Assembly (NCBI GenBank): GCA_029779535.1
Contig: JAKPAG010000004.1
Span: 177,750 to 241,749 of the forward strand
Source: Pseudomonadota bacterium
Lineage (GTDB): Bacteria > Pseudomonadota > Alphaproteobacteria > Sphingomonadales > Sphingomonadaceae
Direction: 5' to 3'
Length of the DNA: 64,000 nt
Part shown: positions 18,423 to 26,981 of the stretch, in pieces
Layout of the letters: the number at the start of each line of letters is the position of its first letter
How positions within the stretch are numbered: position 1 is the first letter of the stretch
Program-made: the position numbers and the translations under genes
Notes under the pieces: model-generated
Told to the model about the DNA's origin: nothing
Seen by the model: only the letters and a program-made list of their open reading frames with translations
The model's database searches: none

Positions 18423-18554
18423 GGTTAATACGTAGTTTCCGCAGTTTGCATTCGGGCGTTGCGCCGGGGGGCAATATTTGGCAAACCTAATGCTGTGCAG
18501 TGCAGCTTGTACCGGGTCGAAAGGTGTGCCGCGCTCATTTCCTGAACGGGGGTT

Positions 18555-18574
18555 CGAACCGCAACAGCGGTTCG
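18555..18574 (+). promoter_or_regulatory. Hairpin in the ihfB leader
   Basis: CGAACCGC and GCGGTTCG pair perfectly around an AACA loop and end 15 bases before the ihfB ATG, just ahead of the GGAAAGG ribosome site. An overlapping palindrome, GGTTCGAACC, lies at 18551-18560. The element could affect translation of ihfB or bind a protein as DNA. It is too far from the upstream gene to be an ideal terminator for GntR. Confidence 0.4.
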
Positions 18575-18589
18575 TGGAAAGGCGTGATA

Positions 18590-18871
18590 ATGATTCGATC
18601 CGAGTTGCTGCAGGCGCTTGCCAGGGACAATCCCGGTATGCGTGCCGAAGAAATCGAGAAGGTGGTGTCGGTCTTCTTTGACGAGATCGCGAACCGGTTG
18701 GCCAAGGGCGGCCGTGTGGAACTGCGCGGGTTCGGGGCGTTCAGCACCCGCACGCGCGAGGCGCGCACCGGCCGCAATCCGCGTACCGGCGAAAGCGTGT
18801 CGGTGCCCGGCAAGGCCGTGCCCTATTTCAAGCCCGGCAAGGAAATGCGCGCCCGTCTCAACTCGGATTGA
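18590..18871 (+). CDS. ihfB: Integration host factor beta subunit
   Basis: 93 residues starting MIRSELLQALARDNPGM. The DNA-binding HU/IHF body includes RVELRGFGAFSTRTREARTGRNPRTGE and the C-terminal PYFKPGKEMRARLN, which is closer to IHF-beta than to HU. It forms a heterodimer with IHF-alpha and bends DNA in replication, recombination and transcription. The ATG at 18590 follows a GGAAAGG site. In many proteobacteria ihfB follows rpsA; here it stands alone behind a GntR gene. Confidence 0.93.
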   Translation: MIRSELLQALARDNPGMRAEEIEKVVSVFFDEIANRLAKGGRVELRGFGAFSTRTREARTGRNPRTGESVSVPGKAVPYFKPGKEMRARLNSD

Positions 18872-18893
18872 GCGGGCCTGCCGCCCGACCGGC

Positions 18894-18912
18894 CGATTGC
18901 CAGGGGCAATCG
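18894..18912 (+). terminator. Stem-loop after ihfB
   Basis: CGATTGCC-AGG-GGCAATCG forms a perfect 8-base stem with a 3-base loop, 23 bases past the ihfB stop. The following bases are GC-rich, with a short TTTA farther on, so it is a probable but not classic terminator. Confidence 0.5.
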
Positions 18913-18989
18913 CCGGGCCGGGCCGGGCTTTATCCGGCAAGAGTTGCAATGCCGCCGTCGCCGGTCCAATGGACTGCGCGGCAGCGCGC

Positions 18990-19074
18990 GCGGGCGTGGC
19001 GGAATGGTAGACGCCGGGGACTTAAAATCCCCTGGGCCTTGCTCGTGCGGGTTCGAGTCCCGCCGCCCGCACCA
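18990..19074 (+). tRNA. tRNA-Leu (anticodon UAA)
   Basis: The acceptor stem GCGGGCG at 18990-18996 pairs with CGCCCGC at 19064-19070, followed by A and an encoded CCA (19072-19074). The anticodon stem GGGGA/TCCCC encloses CTTAAAA, giving UAA (19023-19025). A long variable arm (about 19033-19047) marks a class II tRNA, and the T-arm GGGTTCGAGTCCC is intact. It decodes UUA and UUG. Confidence 0.97.
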
Positions 19075-19130
19075 CGCCCCGCCGGGGCGTGCCTCCGTAC
19101 TTGCCCCGAGACCCCGCTTAGCCGGGGTTT
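19073..19130 (+). terminator. Two hairpins downstream of tRNA-Leu
   Basis: CACGCCCC (19073-19080) pairs with GGGGCGTG (19084-19091) over a 3-base loop. A second hairpin, ACCCCG (19111-19116) with CGGGGT (19123-19128), is followed by TT. The second fits a terminator for the tRNA transcript; the first overlaps the CCA end and may help define it. Confidence 0.5.
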
Positions 19131-19190
19131 AGCCACGATCCTTTAGCCCGCGCTGGGCCGGTTCTGCGACGATCCGGCCTGGAGACTGGC

Positions 19191-19868
19191 ATGACGCGCA
19201 AGGCACCACCGGCAGACCCAGCGCCCGCGGCAGACGATGCCGCGGTGCGGGATGCGGCCGACCAGCGCTCCGCCCAGCGCTACACCCTGCTGCTGCGCGC
19301 GGGCAAGCTGGTGTCCGAAGCAGGCGAATACCTGTGCATCCTGCGCGATGCTTCCAGCACCGGGATCAAGGCCCGACTGTTCCACGAATTGCCCGCCGCG
19401 CCGCGCTTCGAACTCGAACTGGGCAATGGCGATCGCTACGCGGTCGAACCGGTGTGGCAAAGCGAAGGCCATGCGGGCTTCCGTTTTGCCGAAGGGCCGG
19501 TCGACGTTCACGAGCTGATGGACGAAGGCACGCCCTTTCCCAAGCGCTCGATCCGGCTGCGGCTGGCCTTGCCGGTCATGGTTACCAATGACGCGGGCCT
19601 CAGCCGCGCCGGACAGTTGCAGGACCTGTCGCAGCAGGGTGCGCTGCTGGTGATGGAACCGGGGCTGGCGCTGGGCCAGCAGGTGCGGATCGCAGCCCCC
19701 GGCCTGCCCGAGCGCCATGCCCGTGTGCGCTGGCGCCGCCGCACGGCGCACGGGTTGGTGTTCCAGGAAGCCTTCCGGCTGGATGAACTGGCCGTGCTGG
19801 CCCACCGCCTGCAGAGCGGCGCTGTCCGCATTCCCGCCGGACAAAGGCCCAGCCGTGTTAACCAGTGA
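19191..19868 (+). CDS. Tandem PilZ-domain protein
   Basis: 225 residues without signal or membrane segments. Two PilZ-like beta-barrel units are visible: QRYTLLLRAGKL with RDASSTGIKARL (about 27-62), and RSIRLRLALPVMV with LQDLSQQGALLVM (about 118-157). These correspond to the RxxxR and [DN]xSxxG blocks that bind cyclic di-GMP in PilZ domains; the first arginines are only partly conserved, so binding is not certain. The long N-terminal stretch is low-complexity and acidic. It lies just upstream of the envelope-glycan trio and could link c-di-GMP to surface behaviour. Confidence 0.75.
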   Translation: MTRKAPPADPAPAADDAAVRDAADQRSAQRYTLLLRAGKLVSEAGEYLCILRDASSTGIKARLFHELPAAPRFELELGNGDRYAVEPVWQSEGHAGFRFAEGPVDVHELMDEGTPFPKRSIRLRLALPVMVTNDAGLSRAGQLQDLSQQGALLVMEPGLALGQQVRIAAPGLPERHARVRWRRRTAHGLVFQEAFRLDELAVLAHRLQSGAVRIPAGQRPSRVNQ

Positions 19869-19916
19869 TTAGGCATTTTCCTTCACTTCTGGCCGCGACC
19901 AACAAGTGGGGGCAGA

Positions 19917-21524
19917 ATGTCCGTATCAGCTTATCCCGGTGCCGCGAATCCCGCCCAGCAGCGTGAACGCCAGGTCGATGTCGCGATCATCGGCGCCGGC
20001 CCGGCCGGCCTGACCGCCGGCTACCTGCTGACCAAGGCCGGGCTCAGCGTCGCGATCATCGAACGCGACCAGACCTATGTCGGCGGGATCAGCCGCACGG
20101 TGGAACACGAAGGCTACCGCTTCGACATCGGCGGGCACCGCTTCTTCTCGAAAAGCAAGCAGGTCGTCGACCTGTGGAACGAGATCCTGCCCGATGATTT
20201 CATCAGCCGCCCGCGGATGAGCCGGATCTATTACGAAGGCAAGTTCTACTCCTACCCGCTGCGCGCGTTCGAGGCACTGTGGAACCTGGGGATCGTGCGC
20301 AGCACGCTGTGCATGGCGAGCTTCGCCAAGGCCAAGGCTTTCCCCAACAGCCAGGTGAAAAGCTTCGAGGACTGGACCGTCAACCAGTTCGGCCACAAGC
20401 TCTATTCGATCTTCTTCAAGACCTATACCGAGAAGGTCTGGGGCATGCCCTGCGACGAGATGAGCGCCGATTGGGCCGCGCAGCGGATCAAGGGGCTGTC
20501 GCTGTGGGGCGCGGTGGTCGACGGGCTGAAGCGCAGCCTGGGCCTGAACAAGCGGCCCAACAACGGGATGCAGGCCAAGACCCTGCTGGAAGAATTCCGC
20601 TATCCGCGGCTTGGCCCCGGCATGATGTGGGACGCCGCGCGCGACAGGATTGTCGCCACCGGCAAGGGCGAAGTGCTGATGGGCCACGCGCTCAAGCAGC
20701 TCGCCAGCGATGGCCAGCAGGGCTGGCGCCTGACCGCCAGCCACGATGGCGGCGAAACGGTGATCCGCGCCGCCCACGCGATCAGTTCCGCGCCGATGCG
20801 CGAGCTGGCCGCGCGGCTTCATCCGCTGCCCGCCACCAGCATCGCCGCCAAGCAGCTGCGCTACCGCGACTTCCTGACCGTCGCGCTCAAGATCCGCAGC
20901 GACGACCTGTTCCCGGACAACTGGATCTATATCCACGATTCCAAGGTCAAGGTCGGCCGCATCCAGAACTTCCGTTCGTGGTCGCCGGAAATGGTGCCCG
21001 ATGAAAGCGTCGCCTGCGTCGGCCTCGAATACTTCTGCTTCGAAGGGGACGGGCTGTGGTCGATGGCCGATTCCGACCTGGTTGAACTGGCCACGCGCGA
21101 GTTGGCGCTGCTCGGCCTGGTTTCGGCCGAACAGGTGATCGGCGGCGTCGTGGTGCGCCAGGAAAAGGCCTATCCCGTCTATGACGAGGACTATGCCGCC
21201 CATGTCGATGCCATGCGCCGCGAACTCGAAGGCCGGTATCCGACGCTGCACATGGTCGGGCGCAACGGGATGCACCGCTACAACAACCAGGACCACGCGA
21301 TGATGACCGCGATGCTGACGGTGGAGAACATCCTCCACGGCGAGCGGGTCTATGACGTGTGGTGCGTCAATGAAGACGCCGAATACCACGAGGCCGGGGC
21401 CGAAGGCGCCGAAGCCGCGCTGCCCGCCGCGCGCCGCGCGGTGAGCGAGGACCAGGCCGCCGCGCTCGATTCGGTGCGCGAAGTGCCTGAACGGATTGCC
21501 GCCCCCCGGCGCGACGCGGCCTGA
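19917..21524 (+). CDS. FAD-dependent oxidoreductase, UDP-galactopyranose-mutase-like
   Basis: 535 residues. The dinucleotide-binding motif [17 protein letters not shown] is near residue 23, followed by [26 protein letters not shown], a form shared by UGM-like and protoporphyrinogen-oxidase-like flavoproteins. A second block is [28 protein letters not shown], and the C-terminus has [44 protein letters not shown]. Such proteins usually sit in polysaccharide or glycolipid gene sets. GtrA and a GT-C-like membrane protein follow immediately, so a role in a lipid-linked sugar is likely. The substrate is unknown. Confidence 0.85.
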   Translation: MSVSAYPGAANPAQQRERQVDVAIIGAGPAGLTAGYLLTKAGLSVAIIERDQTYVGGISRTVEHEGYRFDIGGHRFFSKSKQVVDLWNEILPDDFISRPRMSRIYYEGKFYSYPLRAFEALWNLGIVRSTLCMASFAKAKAFPNSQVKSFEDWTVNQFGHKLYSIFFKTYTEKVWGMPCDEMSADWAAQRIKGLSLWGAVVDGLKRSLGLNKRPNNGMQAKTLLEEFRYPRLGPGMMWDAARDRIVATGKGEVLMGHALKQLASDGQQGWRLTASHDGGETVIRAAHAISSAPMRELAARLHPLPATSIAAKQLRYRDFLTVALKIRSDDLFPDNWIYIHDSKVKVGRIQNFRSWSPEMVPDESVACVGLEYFCFEGDGLWSMADSDLVELATRELALLGLVSAEQVIGGVVVRQEKAYPVYDEDYAAHVDAMRRELEGRYPTLHMVGRNGMHRYNNQDHAMMTAMLTVENILHGERVYDVWCVNEDAEYHEAGAEGAEAALPAARRAVSEDQAAALDSVREVPERIAAPRRDAA

Positions 21525-21535
21525 GGGGCGGGCCG

Positions 21536-21952
21536 GTGGGCGACCTGCTGTGGCGGCTACGCCAGGTGGTGCTGGTGCGTTACCTGGGCGCCAGCGTGAT
21601 CGCGCTGGGCTGCGATATGGCCAGCTTCCTGGCGCTGCTGGAACTGGGCATGGCGCCCGGACCGGCCGCGGCGGCGGGCTATGGCCTCGGCATCGTGGTG
21701 CACTGGCTGGTGTCCAGCCGCAAGGTGTTCGGCGATAGCGTGGCCCGCCAGGGCGCGGCCCGCACCCGGCAGAAGGCGCTGTTCGTGGTCTCCGCGCTGA
21801 TCGGCCTCGCCGTGACCACGCTGATCGTCGGCGCGGGCAGCATGCTCGGGCTTGATCCGCGCCTGGCCAAGCTGGTTGCCGTCGGCGCCAGCTTTACCGT
21901 GACCTGGCTGCTGCGCGACGTGGTCGTGTTCCGCCGGCACCTCGCGGCATGA
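21536..21952 (+). CDS. GtrA-family membrane protein
   Basis: 138 residues with four transmembrane helices, starting at GTG 21536 (MGDLLWRLRQVVLVRYLGASVIALGCDMASFLALL). The last helix reads LVAVGASFTVTWLLRDVVVF, the GtrA C-terminal pattern with FxxxxxxVF. GtrA proteins are thought to flip or present undecaprenyl-phosphate-linked sugars during glycan modification. The 3' end overlaps the next gene by 4 bases (ATGA), so both are co-translated. Confidence 0.88.
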   Translation: MGDLLWRLRQVVLVRYLGASVIALGCDMASFLALLELGMAPGPAAAAGYGLGIVVHWLVSSRKVFGDSVARQGAARTRQKALFVVSALIGLAVTTLIVGAGSMLGLDPRLAKLVAVGASFTVTWLLRDVVVFRRHLAA

Positions 21953-23760
21953 GCGATCCGACCGCTCCGGCCGTGTTCTGGCGGCGGATCGTGCTGGCCT
22001 GGCTGGGCGTGGCGCTGATCATGCTGGTGCGCAACTGGGCGGCAATTGCCACGTTCCGTTTCCCCGATCCCGACGATGCCCTGCGCCTGGTGCAGGTCCG
22101 CGATCTGCTGGACGGGCAGGGCTGGTTCGACCTGCGGCAATACCGCATCGATCCGCCGGCCGGCACGCCGACCCATTGGTCGCGGCTGGTCGATCTGCCG
22201 CTGGCGCTGCTGATCGCCGCGCTGCGCCCGCTGCTGGGCCAGCCGGTGGCCGAACAGGTGGTCGCCGCGCTGGTGCCGCTGCTGACCCTGCTGTGCGCCA
22301 TGCTGCTGACCGCGCGGATCGCGGGGCGGCTGTTTGGCGAGCGCGCCGCCTATGGTGCCTGCGTGGTGTGGATCATGGCCCTGGCGGCGATGGTCCAGTT
22401 GCAGCCGCTGCGGATCGATCATCACGGCTGGCAGATCGTCAGCCAGCTTGCCGCGCTGGCGGCGCTGCTTGATCGCGATGTGCGGCGCGGCGCACGGATT
22501 GCCGGGCTGGCGCTGGCCATCGGGCTGTCGATCAGCCTGGAACTGCTGCCCTTCGCCGCCCTGATCGCGGGCGTGCTGGGGCTGCGCTGGCTGCGCGGCG
22601 GCGCGCCCCGGCGCGATGCGCTGGTGCAGCTACTGCTGGTGCTGGCCGGGGCAAGCTGCGTGCTGTTCGTGGCGACGCGCGGGCTGGTGGCCGATAGCCA
22701 CTGCGATACCGTTTCCCCCGCCTTGCTGGCCGCCTTCCTGCTCGCCGCACTGCTGACCGGGGCGATTGCCCGGATCCGCCAGCTCGGCTGGCCGGTGCTG
22801 GTCGGCCTGCTGGGCCTGGCCGCCGGGCTGACCGGGGCGCTTTACCTCGCGCTGGCCCCGCAGTGCCTGGCCGGGCCCTTTGCCGAACTGGACCCGCTGG
22901 TGCGCAGTTTCTGGTACGACAACGTGCTCGAAGGGCTGCCGGTCTGGCGGCAGGACCTGTCGACCATGGTGCAGATGATCATCCCGCCGTTGATTGGCCT
23001 GGCCATCACGCTGTGGGCCTGGGCGCGCGACCTGGGCGGCCAGCGCGAGGCGCTGGGCGAATTCGCGCTGGTGCTGGCCGGGGCGATAGTCATCGCGCTG
23101 CTGGTTTCGCGCTTCAGTTCGGTTGCGACCGCGATTGCCACGGTGCCGCTGGGCTTTGCCGTGTTCGAATGGCTCCGCCGCGCGCCGCGCCTGCCCACCG
23201 CGCTGCGGCTGCTGGCGCTGCCGGTGATCTTCGTCTCGCTGGTGCCGGGCGTGGCGGTTGGGGCACTGCGCAATGTGATCGCCCAGCCCGGCGCGGCGGT
23301 GCAGACCGGCGATTCGCAGGTGACCGGGACCGGCTGCAGCCAGCCGCAATCGCTGACCGTGCTGGCCCGGCTGCCGCGCGCCACGCTGTTCGCCCCGTTC
23401 GAGATCGGCCCCAGCCTGCTGGTCAGCACGCCCCACGCGGTGATCGCGACCGGCCATCACCGCTCCGCCCCGTCGATCGAGGCCGTGATCAAGGCATTCA
23501 CCGCCGCGCCGGATCAGGCCGAAGCGCTGGTTCGCCGGCACGGGGCCACCCATCTTGTGACCTGTTCCGACCTGATCGAGGCGCGCAATTATGTCCGCCT
23601 GGCGCCGCAGGGACTGATGGCGCGGCTGCTGGCCAACCAGCCGCCGCCCTGGCTGGAACGCGTACCGCTGCCACCCGAGGCCGGGACCCTGACGTTGTGG
23701 CGGGTGATCCCGCCCGCTCAGCCCGGACGGAACAGCAAGGCGTCGCCGTTCATGCAGTAA
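21949..23760 (+). CDS. GT-C-like polytopic membrane protein, candidate glycosyltransferase
   Basis: 603 residues with many transmembrane helices. The first external loop has FRFPDPDDALRLVQVRDLL, followed by WFDLRQYRIDPPAGTPTHWSRLVDLPLA. The acidic DPDD in loop 1 resembles the catalytic motif of GT-C enzymes such as STT3 and the PMT/ArnT families. It is coupled to gtrA and lies downstream of the UGM-like flavoprotein, so transfer of a lipid-linked sugar to an envelope acceptor is a reasonable inference. The last 43 bases overlap the convergent msrB gene. Close homologues are often left as hypothetical. Confidence 0.65.
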   Translation: MSDPTAPAVFWRRIVLAWLGVALIMLVRNWAAIATFRFPDPDDALRLVQVRDLLDGQGWFDLRQYRIDPPAGTPTHWSRLVDLPLALLIAALRPLLGQPVAEQVVAALVPLLTLLCAMLLTARIAGRLFGERAAYGACVVWIMALAAMVQLQPLRIDHHGWQIVSQLAALAALLDRDVRRGARIAGLALAIGLSISLELLPFAALIAGVLGLRWLRGGAPRRDALVQLLLVLAGASCVLFVATRGLVADSHCDTVSPALLAAFLLAALLTGAIARIRQLGWPVLVGLLGLAAGLTGALYLALAPQCLAGPFAELDPLVRSFWYDNVLEGLPVWRQDLSTMVQMIIPPLIGLAITLWAWARDLGGQREALGEFALVLAGAIVIALLVSRFSSVATAIATVPLGFAVFEWLRRAPRLPTALRLLALPVIFVSLVPGVAVGALRNVIAQPGAAVQTGDSQVTGTGCSQPQSLTVLARLPRATLFAPFEIGPSLLVSTPHAVIATGHHRSAPSIEAVIKAFTAAPDQAEALVRRHGATHLVTCSDLIEARNYVRLAPQGLMARLLANQPPPWLERVPLPPEAGTLTLWRVIPPAQPGRNSKASPFMQ

Positions 23761-24209
23761 CGCTTGCCGGTGGGCTTCGGCCCATCGTCGAACACGTGGC
23801 CCAGGTGCCCGCCGCAGCGCGTGCAGTGCACTTCCTTGCGCGGATAGCCGGTTTCCCAGTCGGTCGAATAGGCGACCGCGCCGGGCAGCGGCGCCCAGAA
23901 GCTGGGCCAGCCGGTGCCGCTGTCGAACTTGGTCGTCGAACTGAACAGTGCCTGCCCGTCGGCCGCGCAAATGAAGGTGCCCTTGCGGTGTTCCTTCAGC
24001 AGGGGCGAGGTGCCGGGCACTTCGGTGCCCTTCTTGCGCAAGATGTAATACTGCTCGGCCGTCAGCCGCCGCTTCCATTCAGCATCGCTGAACTGCACCG
24101 GATAGCCCTTGGCCTGGGCCTTGTCGCAGGCCGCCAGCGCGGGCAGCGCTGCCGATGCCGCCAGCCAGCGCAGCATCGCGCGGCGCGGCAGGGTTGCCGT
24201 GTGATCCAT
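23718..24209 (-). CDS. msrB: Peptide-methionine (R)-S-oxide reductase, exported, with altered zinc site
   Basis: 163 residues from ATG 24209. The N-terminus has twin arginines and a hydrophobic stretch ending in a lipobox-like ALAAC (Cys28), so export by Tat and lipidation are both plausible. The MsrB core is clear: FDSGTGWPSFW, HLGHVFDDGPKPTG and the catalytic Cys152 in RYCMNGDAL. The zinc site is usually two CxxC pairs. The second is present (Cys129, Cys132) but the first reads C81-A-A-D84, so one ligand is replaced by Asp. It repairs R-sulfoxides of methionine and complements the lipoprotein MsrA at 9364-10041. Confidence 0.92.
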   Translation of the reverse strand: MDHTATLPRRAMLRWLAASAALPALAACDKAQAKGYPVQFSDAEWKRRLTAEQYYILRKKGTEVPGTSPLLKEHRKGTFICAADGQALFSSTTKFDSGTGWPSFWAPLPGAVAYSTDWETGYPRKEVHCTRCGGHLGHVFDDGPKPTGKRYCMNGDALLFRPG

Positions 24210-24275
24210 GATCGTTCTCCCGGACGCGGCCGGTGATACGGCCGCTGTCCGAAAAGGCAATGTAGGGCAGGCGGA

Positions 24276-25613
24276 TCAGAACTTCGAGAGGGTCACTTCC
24301 ATCCTGGTGTGGCCATGGACGAAGTTGTTGCGGGTGCGTTCGACCTTGCCGGTCAGGTTCACGCGCATCCGCCGCTCGTGCATTTCCTCCATCAACACGC
24401 GCAGCTGCAGTTCCGCGAGGCGCGCGCCGACGCAGCGGTGGATACCATAGCCAAAGGCCACGTGGCGCCGCGCGTTCTCGCGCGTCAGGTCCAGCTTGTC
24501 GGCATTGGGGAACACGCTTTCGTCGCGGTTGCCCGAAATGTACCACAGCAGCACCTTGTCGCCCGCTTTGACCTGCTGGCCGAACAGGTCGGCGTCCTGG
24601 ATGGCGGTGCGGCGCATGTGCGCCAGCGGGGTGACATAGCGGATGCATTCCTGCACCCCGTTGGTGATCACCGACGGGTCGGCCTCGAACAGCGCGCGCT
24701 GGTCGGGGAACTTGTCGAGCGCGTGGACGATACCCGACATGGTGTTGCGGGTGGTGTCGTTGCCCCCCACGATCAGCAGGATCAGGTTGCCCATGAATTC
24801 CTGCGGGCTCATGTGGTTCATCGCGTCCGAATGGATCATCATCGAGATCAGGTCGCGGCTGGGCGGCTTGCCCATGCGGTCCATCCACAGTCCCTTGAAG
24901 TAGGTCGCCATCTCGGTGAAGATCTGCCAGCGCGTTTCCGCCAGTTCGCGGGCGAAGCTCAGCTCCACGTCGCCCGCCCAGTCCGACCAGAAGGTCAGCA
25001 GGCGGCGGTCCTGCCAGGGAAAGCCGAACAGGATCGCCAGCATCCCCGTGGTCAGCTCGATCGAGACCTTGTCGACCCAGTCGAACTGTTCGCCCCACGG
25101 CAGACTGTCGAGCACGCCCTGGGTGCGGGCGCGGATTTCGGCCTCCATCTTGGCCACTTCGCTGGGCGTGAAGCCTTCGGACACGGTGCGGCGCTGGCCG
25201 GTGTGTTCGGGCCGGTCCATCGCGATGAACATCGGCAGGCGGCGTTCCTCAAGCTCTTCAGGCGCCATGTCGCTGGGCGGTTCGGTAATGGTGATCCCAC
25301 CATACCGCCACGAGGACGAGTAGATTTCGGGCTGCGATTCGACGTGCTGGATCGTTTCCACCGTGGTGACGTTCCAGAAATCGCCATAAGGCGTGCCGGT
25401 CACCTTGTTGACCGGAGCCTGGGCGCGCATCTCGGCAAAGATCGGCTGCCAGGTATCATCACGGTACAGGGCAGAGTTCGACACGTCCCAGCGCTGGGTA
25501 TGGACCGGCAGCTCGTGGCCGTGTTCCTTCATCCATTCGGCAAAGGCCTGCGCGGCGGTGGGCGAACTGCGGTAGGTCATTGGCGAATCGGCAGCAATCG
25601 GTTGAGATGCCAT
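24276..25613 (-). CDS. Cytochrome P450
   Basis: 445 residues from ATG 25613, soluble, with no signal. The oxygen-binding I-helix reads GGNDTTR (283-289), the K-helix ExxR is ECIR (322-325), and the haem loop is FGYGIHRCVGARLAE with Cys394 as ligand. The overall sequence resembles bacterial class I P450s that hydroxylate terpenes or related hydrophobic compounds (CYP108/CYP111-like features), but the substrate cannot be read. No ferredoxin or reductase gene is adjacent, so electron partners must be elsewhere. Confidence 0.92.
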   Translation of the reverse strand: MASQPIAADSPMTYRSSPTAAQAFAEWMKEHGHELPVHTQRWDVSNSALYRDDTWQPIFAEMRAQAPVNKVTGTPYGDFWNVTTVETIQHVESQPEIYSSSWRYGGITITEPPSDMAPEELEERRLPMFIAMDRPEHTGQRRTVSEGFTPSEVAKMEAEIRARTQGVLDSLPWGEQFDWVDKVSIELTTGMLAILFGFPWQDRRLLTFWSDWAGDVELSFARELAETRWQIFTEMATYFKGLWMDRMGKPPSRDLISMMIHSDAMNHMSPQEFMGNLILLIVGGNDTTRNTMSGIVHALDKFPDQRALFEADPSVITNGVQECIRYVTPLAHMRRTAIQDADLFGQQVKAGDKVLLWYISGNRDESVFPNADKLDLTRENARRHVAFGYGIHRCVGARLAELQLRVLMEEMHERRMRVNLTGKVERTRNNFVHGHTRMEVTLSKF

Positions 25614-25742
25614 GGAAAATCCTCTCACGCGCAATCGCACGCAATGCGTTGCTCTTGCGAACTTATCTGCTCCAACTTACTCGATTGTCAATAGCGTCCC
25701 ATCGGTGATTCCGCCCGGTTTGCCGCGCCTTTGCGCCCGCCT

Positions 25743-26981
25743 TTACCGGGCGAACGCGCGCTTCAGCAGGCCGCCCTTGCCGGTCCCGCGGGCCGGGCCA
25801 CTTTTCATCACCCGCTTGCGGAACAGGTTGGCCCCGGCCCGCACGCACAGCGCCACGCAGACCACCTGCCAGGCCAGCGCCAGGGCATGGGGCCACAGGC
25901 GCGGATCCTGCGCCGCGCGCGCCAGCATGGTGAAGGGCGATGAGAAGGGGATCGTCGCCGCCGCCAGTTCGACCACGCTGCCCGGCTGGGCCATGGCATA
26001 GGAGGCGAAGAAGAAGTTCAGCAGCTGCAGCATGGTCACCGGCATCGACAGCGTCTGCACTTCGCGCACGGTGCTGGCCATCGACCCGATCGCCAGGAAC
26101 AGCGAACCCAGCAGCAGGTAGCCCATCGAGAAATACAGTACGCCCAGGCCCAGGAAAGCCGTCCAGCCGACCGCCGGGGCGGGATAGTCCTGCAGCGAAT
26201 GGCCCGACACCAGCCACACCGCCGTGCCCATCATGCCCCACACTGTAATCCCGACCCAGCTGACCGCCAGCATGGCGAACAGCTTGCCCAGGAACACCGC
26301 GTCCATCGGGATCGCGGCGGCCAGCACTTCGATGATCTTGTTGCCCTTTTCCTCGACCAGGTTGGACAGCACCATGCCGGCCAGCAACATGGTCAGCAGG
26401 AACAGCACGGTCTGACCCAGCTGCGCGGTCACCAGCCGGCTGCGGGTCTGGTCTGCCGTGGTCTGGCTGGTGATCGGGGCCAGCGTCACCTTGGGAAAGG
26501 TGCTGGGCGCACTTTGCCGGGCTTCGGCGGCGACCAGCCCGACCGGTCCCTGCCAGCGTTCGATCAGGTCCTGCGATCCGGTCAGCACGGGCTGGTCCAG
26601 TGTGCCGGTGACCACCGCGGCAAGGTTGAGCCGCTTGTCCGATAGCGCCGCGCGCGCGTCGAATGCCTGGCCGGGCTCTACTTCGGCCACCTTGACCACC
26701 ACCGGCAGAAGGCCAAGCTGCGGCGCCAGTCGTTCGTAAGCGGCGGTCATCGCCGCCAGGTCTGCCGGGGCCATGGCGATGCCCAGTTCCGGGCGCACGG
26801 CCTTTTCCTGCACGCGCTGGCCGATCCCGCCGGCCAGCCCGCCGACCAGCATCGGGAACAGCGGCCCCAGCAGGAAGAAGAAGAAGCTGCGCGAAAACAG
26901 GATCGCGGTGAAATCGCGCCGCGCGATCACCAGCGCGGCGGCCATGGTGGACAGGCGGCCACTGCGGGGCTGGACACTCAT
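25743..26981 (-). CDS. ABC-2 type transporter permease (NatB-like)
   Basis: 412 residues with one N-terminal helix (SRSFFFFLLGPLFPMLVGGLAGG), a large extracytoplasmic domain of about 150 residues, then five or six helices. Within the membrane part is NLVEEKGNKIIEVLAAAIPMDAVFLGKLFAML, the hallmark of NatB/YhaP-like ABC-2 permeases. Its start overlaps the ATPase gene stop by 4 bases (ATGA). It probably pumps out ions or hydrophobic compounds with the ATPase encoded just upstream. The substrate is unknown. Confidence 0.88.
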   Translation of the reverse strand: MSVQPRSGRLSTMAAALVIARRDFTAILFSRSFFFFLLGPLFPMLVGGLAGGIGQRVQEKAVRPELGIAMAPADLAAMTAAYERLAPQLGLLPVVVKVAEVEPGQAFDARAALSDKRLNLAAVVTGTLDQPVLTGSQDLIERWQGPVGLVAAEARQSAPSTFPKVTLAPITSQTTADQTRSRLVTAQLGQTVLFLLTMLLAGMVLSNLVEEKGNKIIEVLAAAIPMDAVFLGKLFAMLAVSWVGITVWGMMGTAVWLVSGHSLQDYPAPAVGWTAFLGLGVLYFSMGYLLLGSLFLAIGSMASTVREVQTLSMPVTMLQLLNFFFASYAMAQPGSVVELAAATIPFSSPFTMLARAAQDPRLWPHALALAWQVVCVALCVRAGANLFRKRVMKSGPARGTGKGGLLKRAFAR

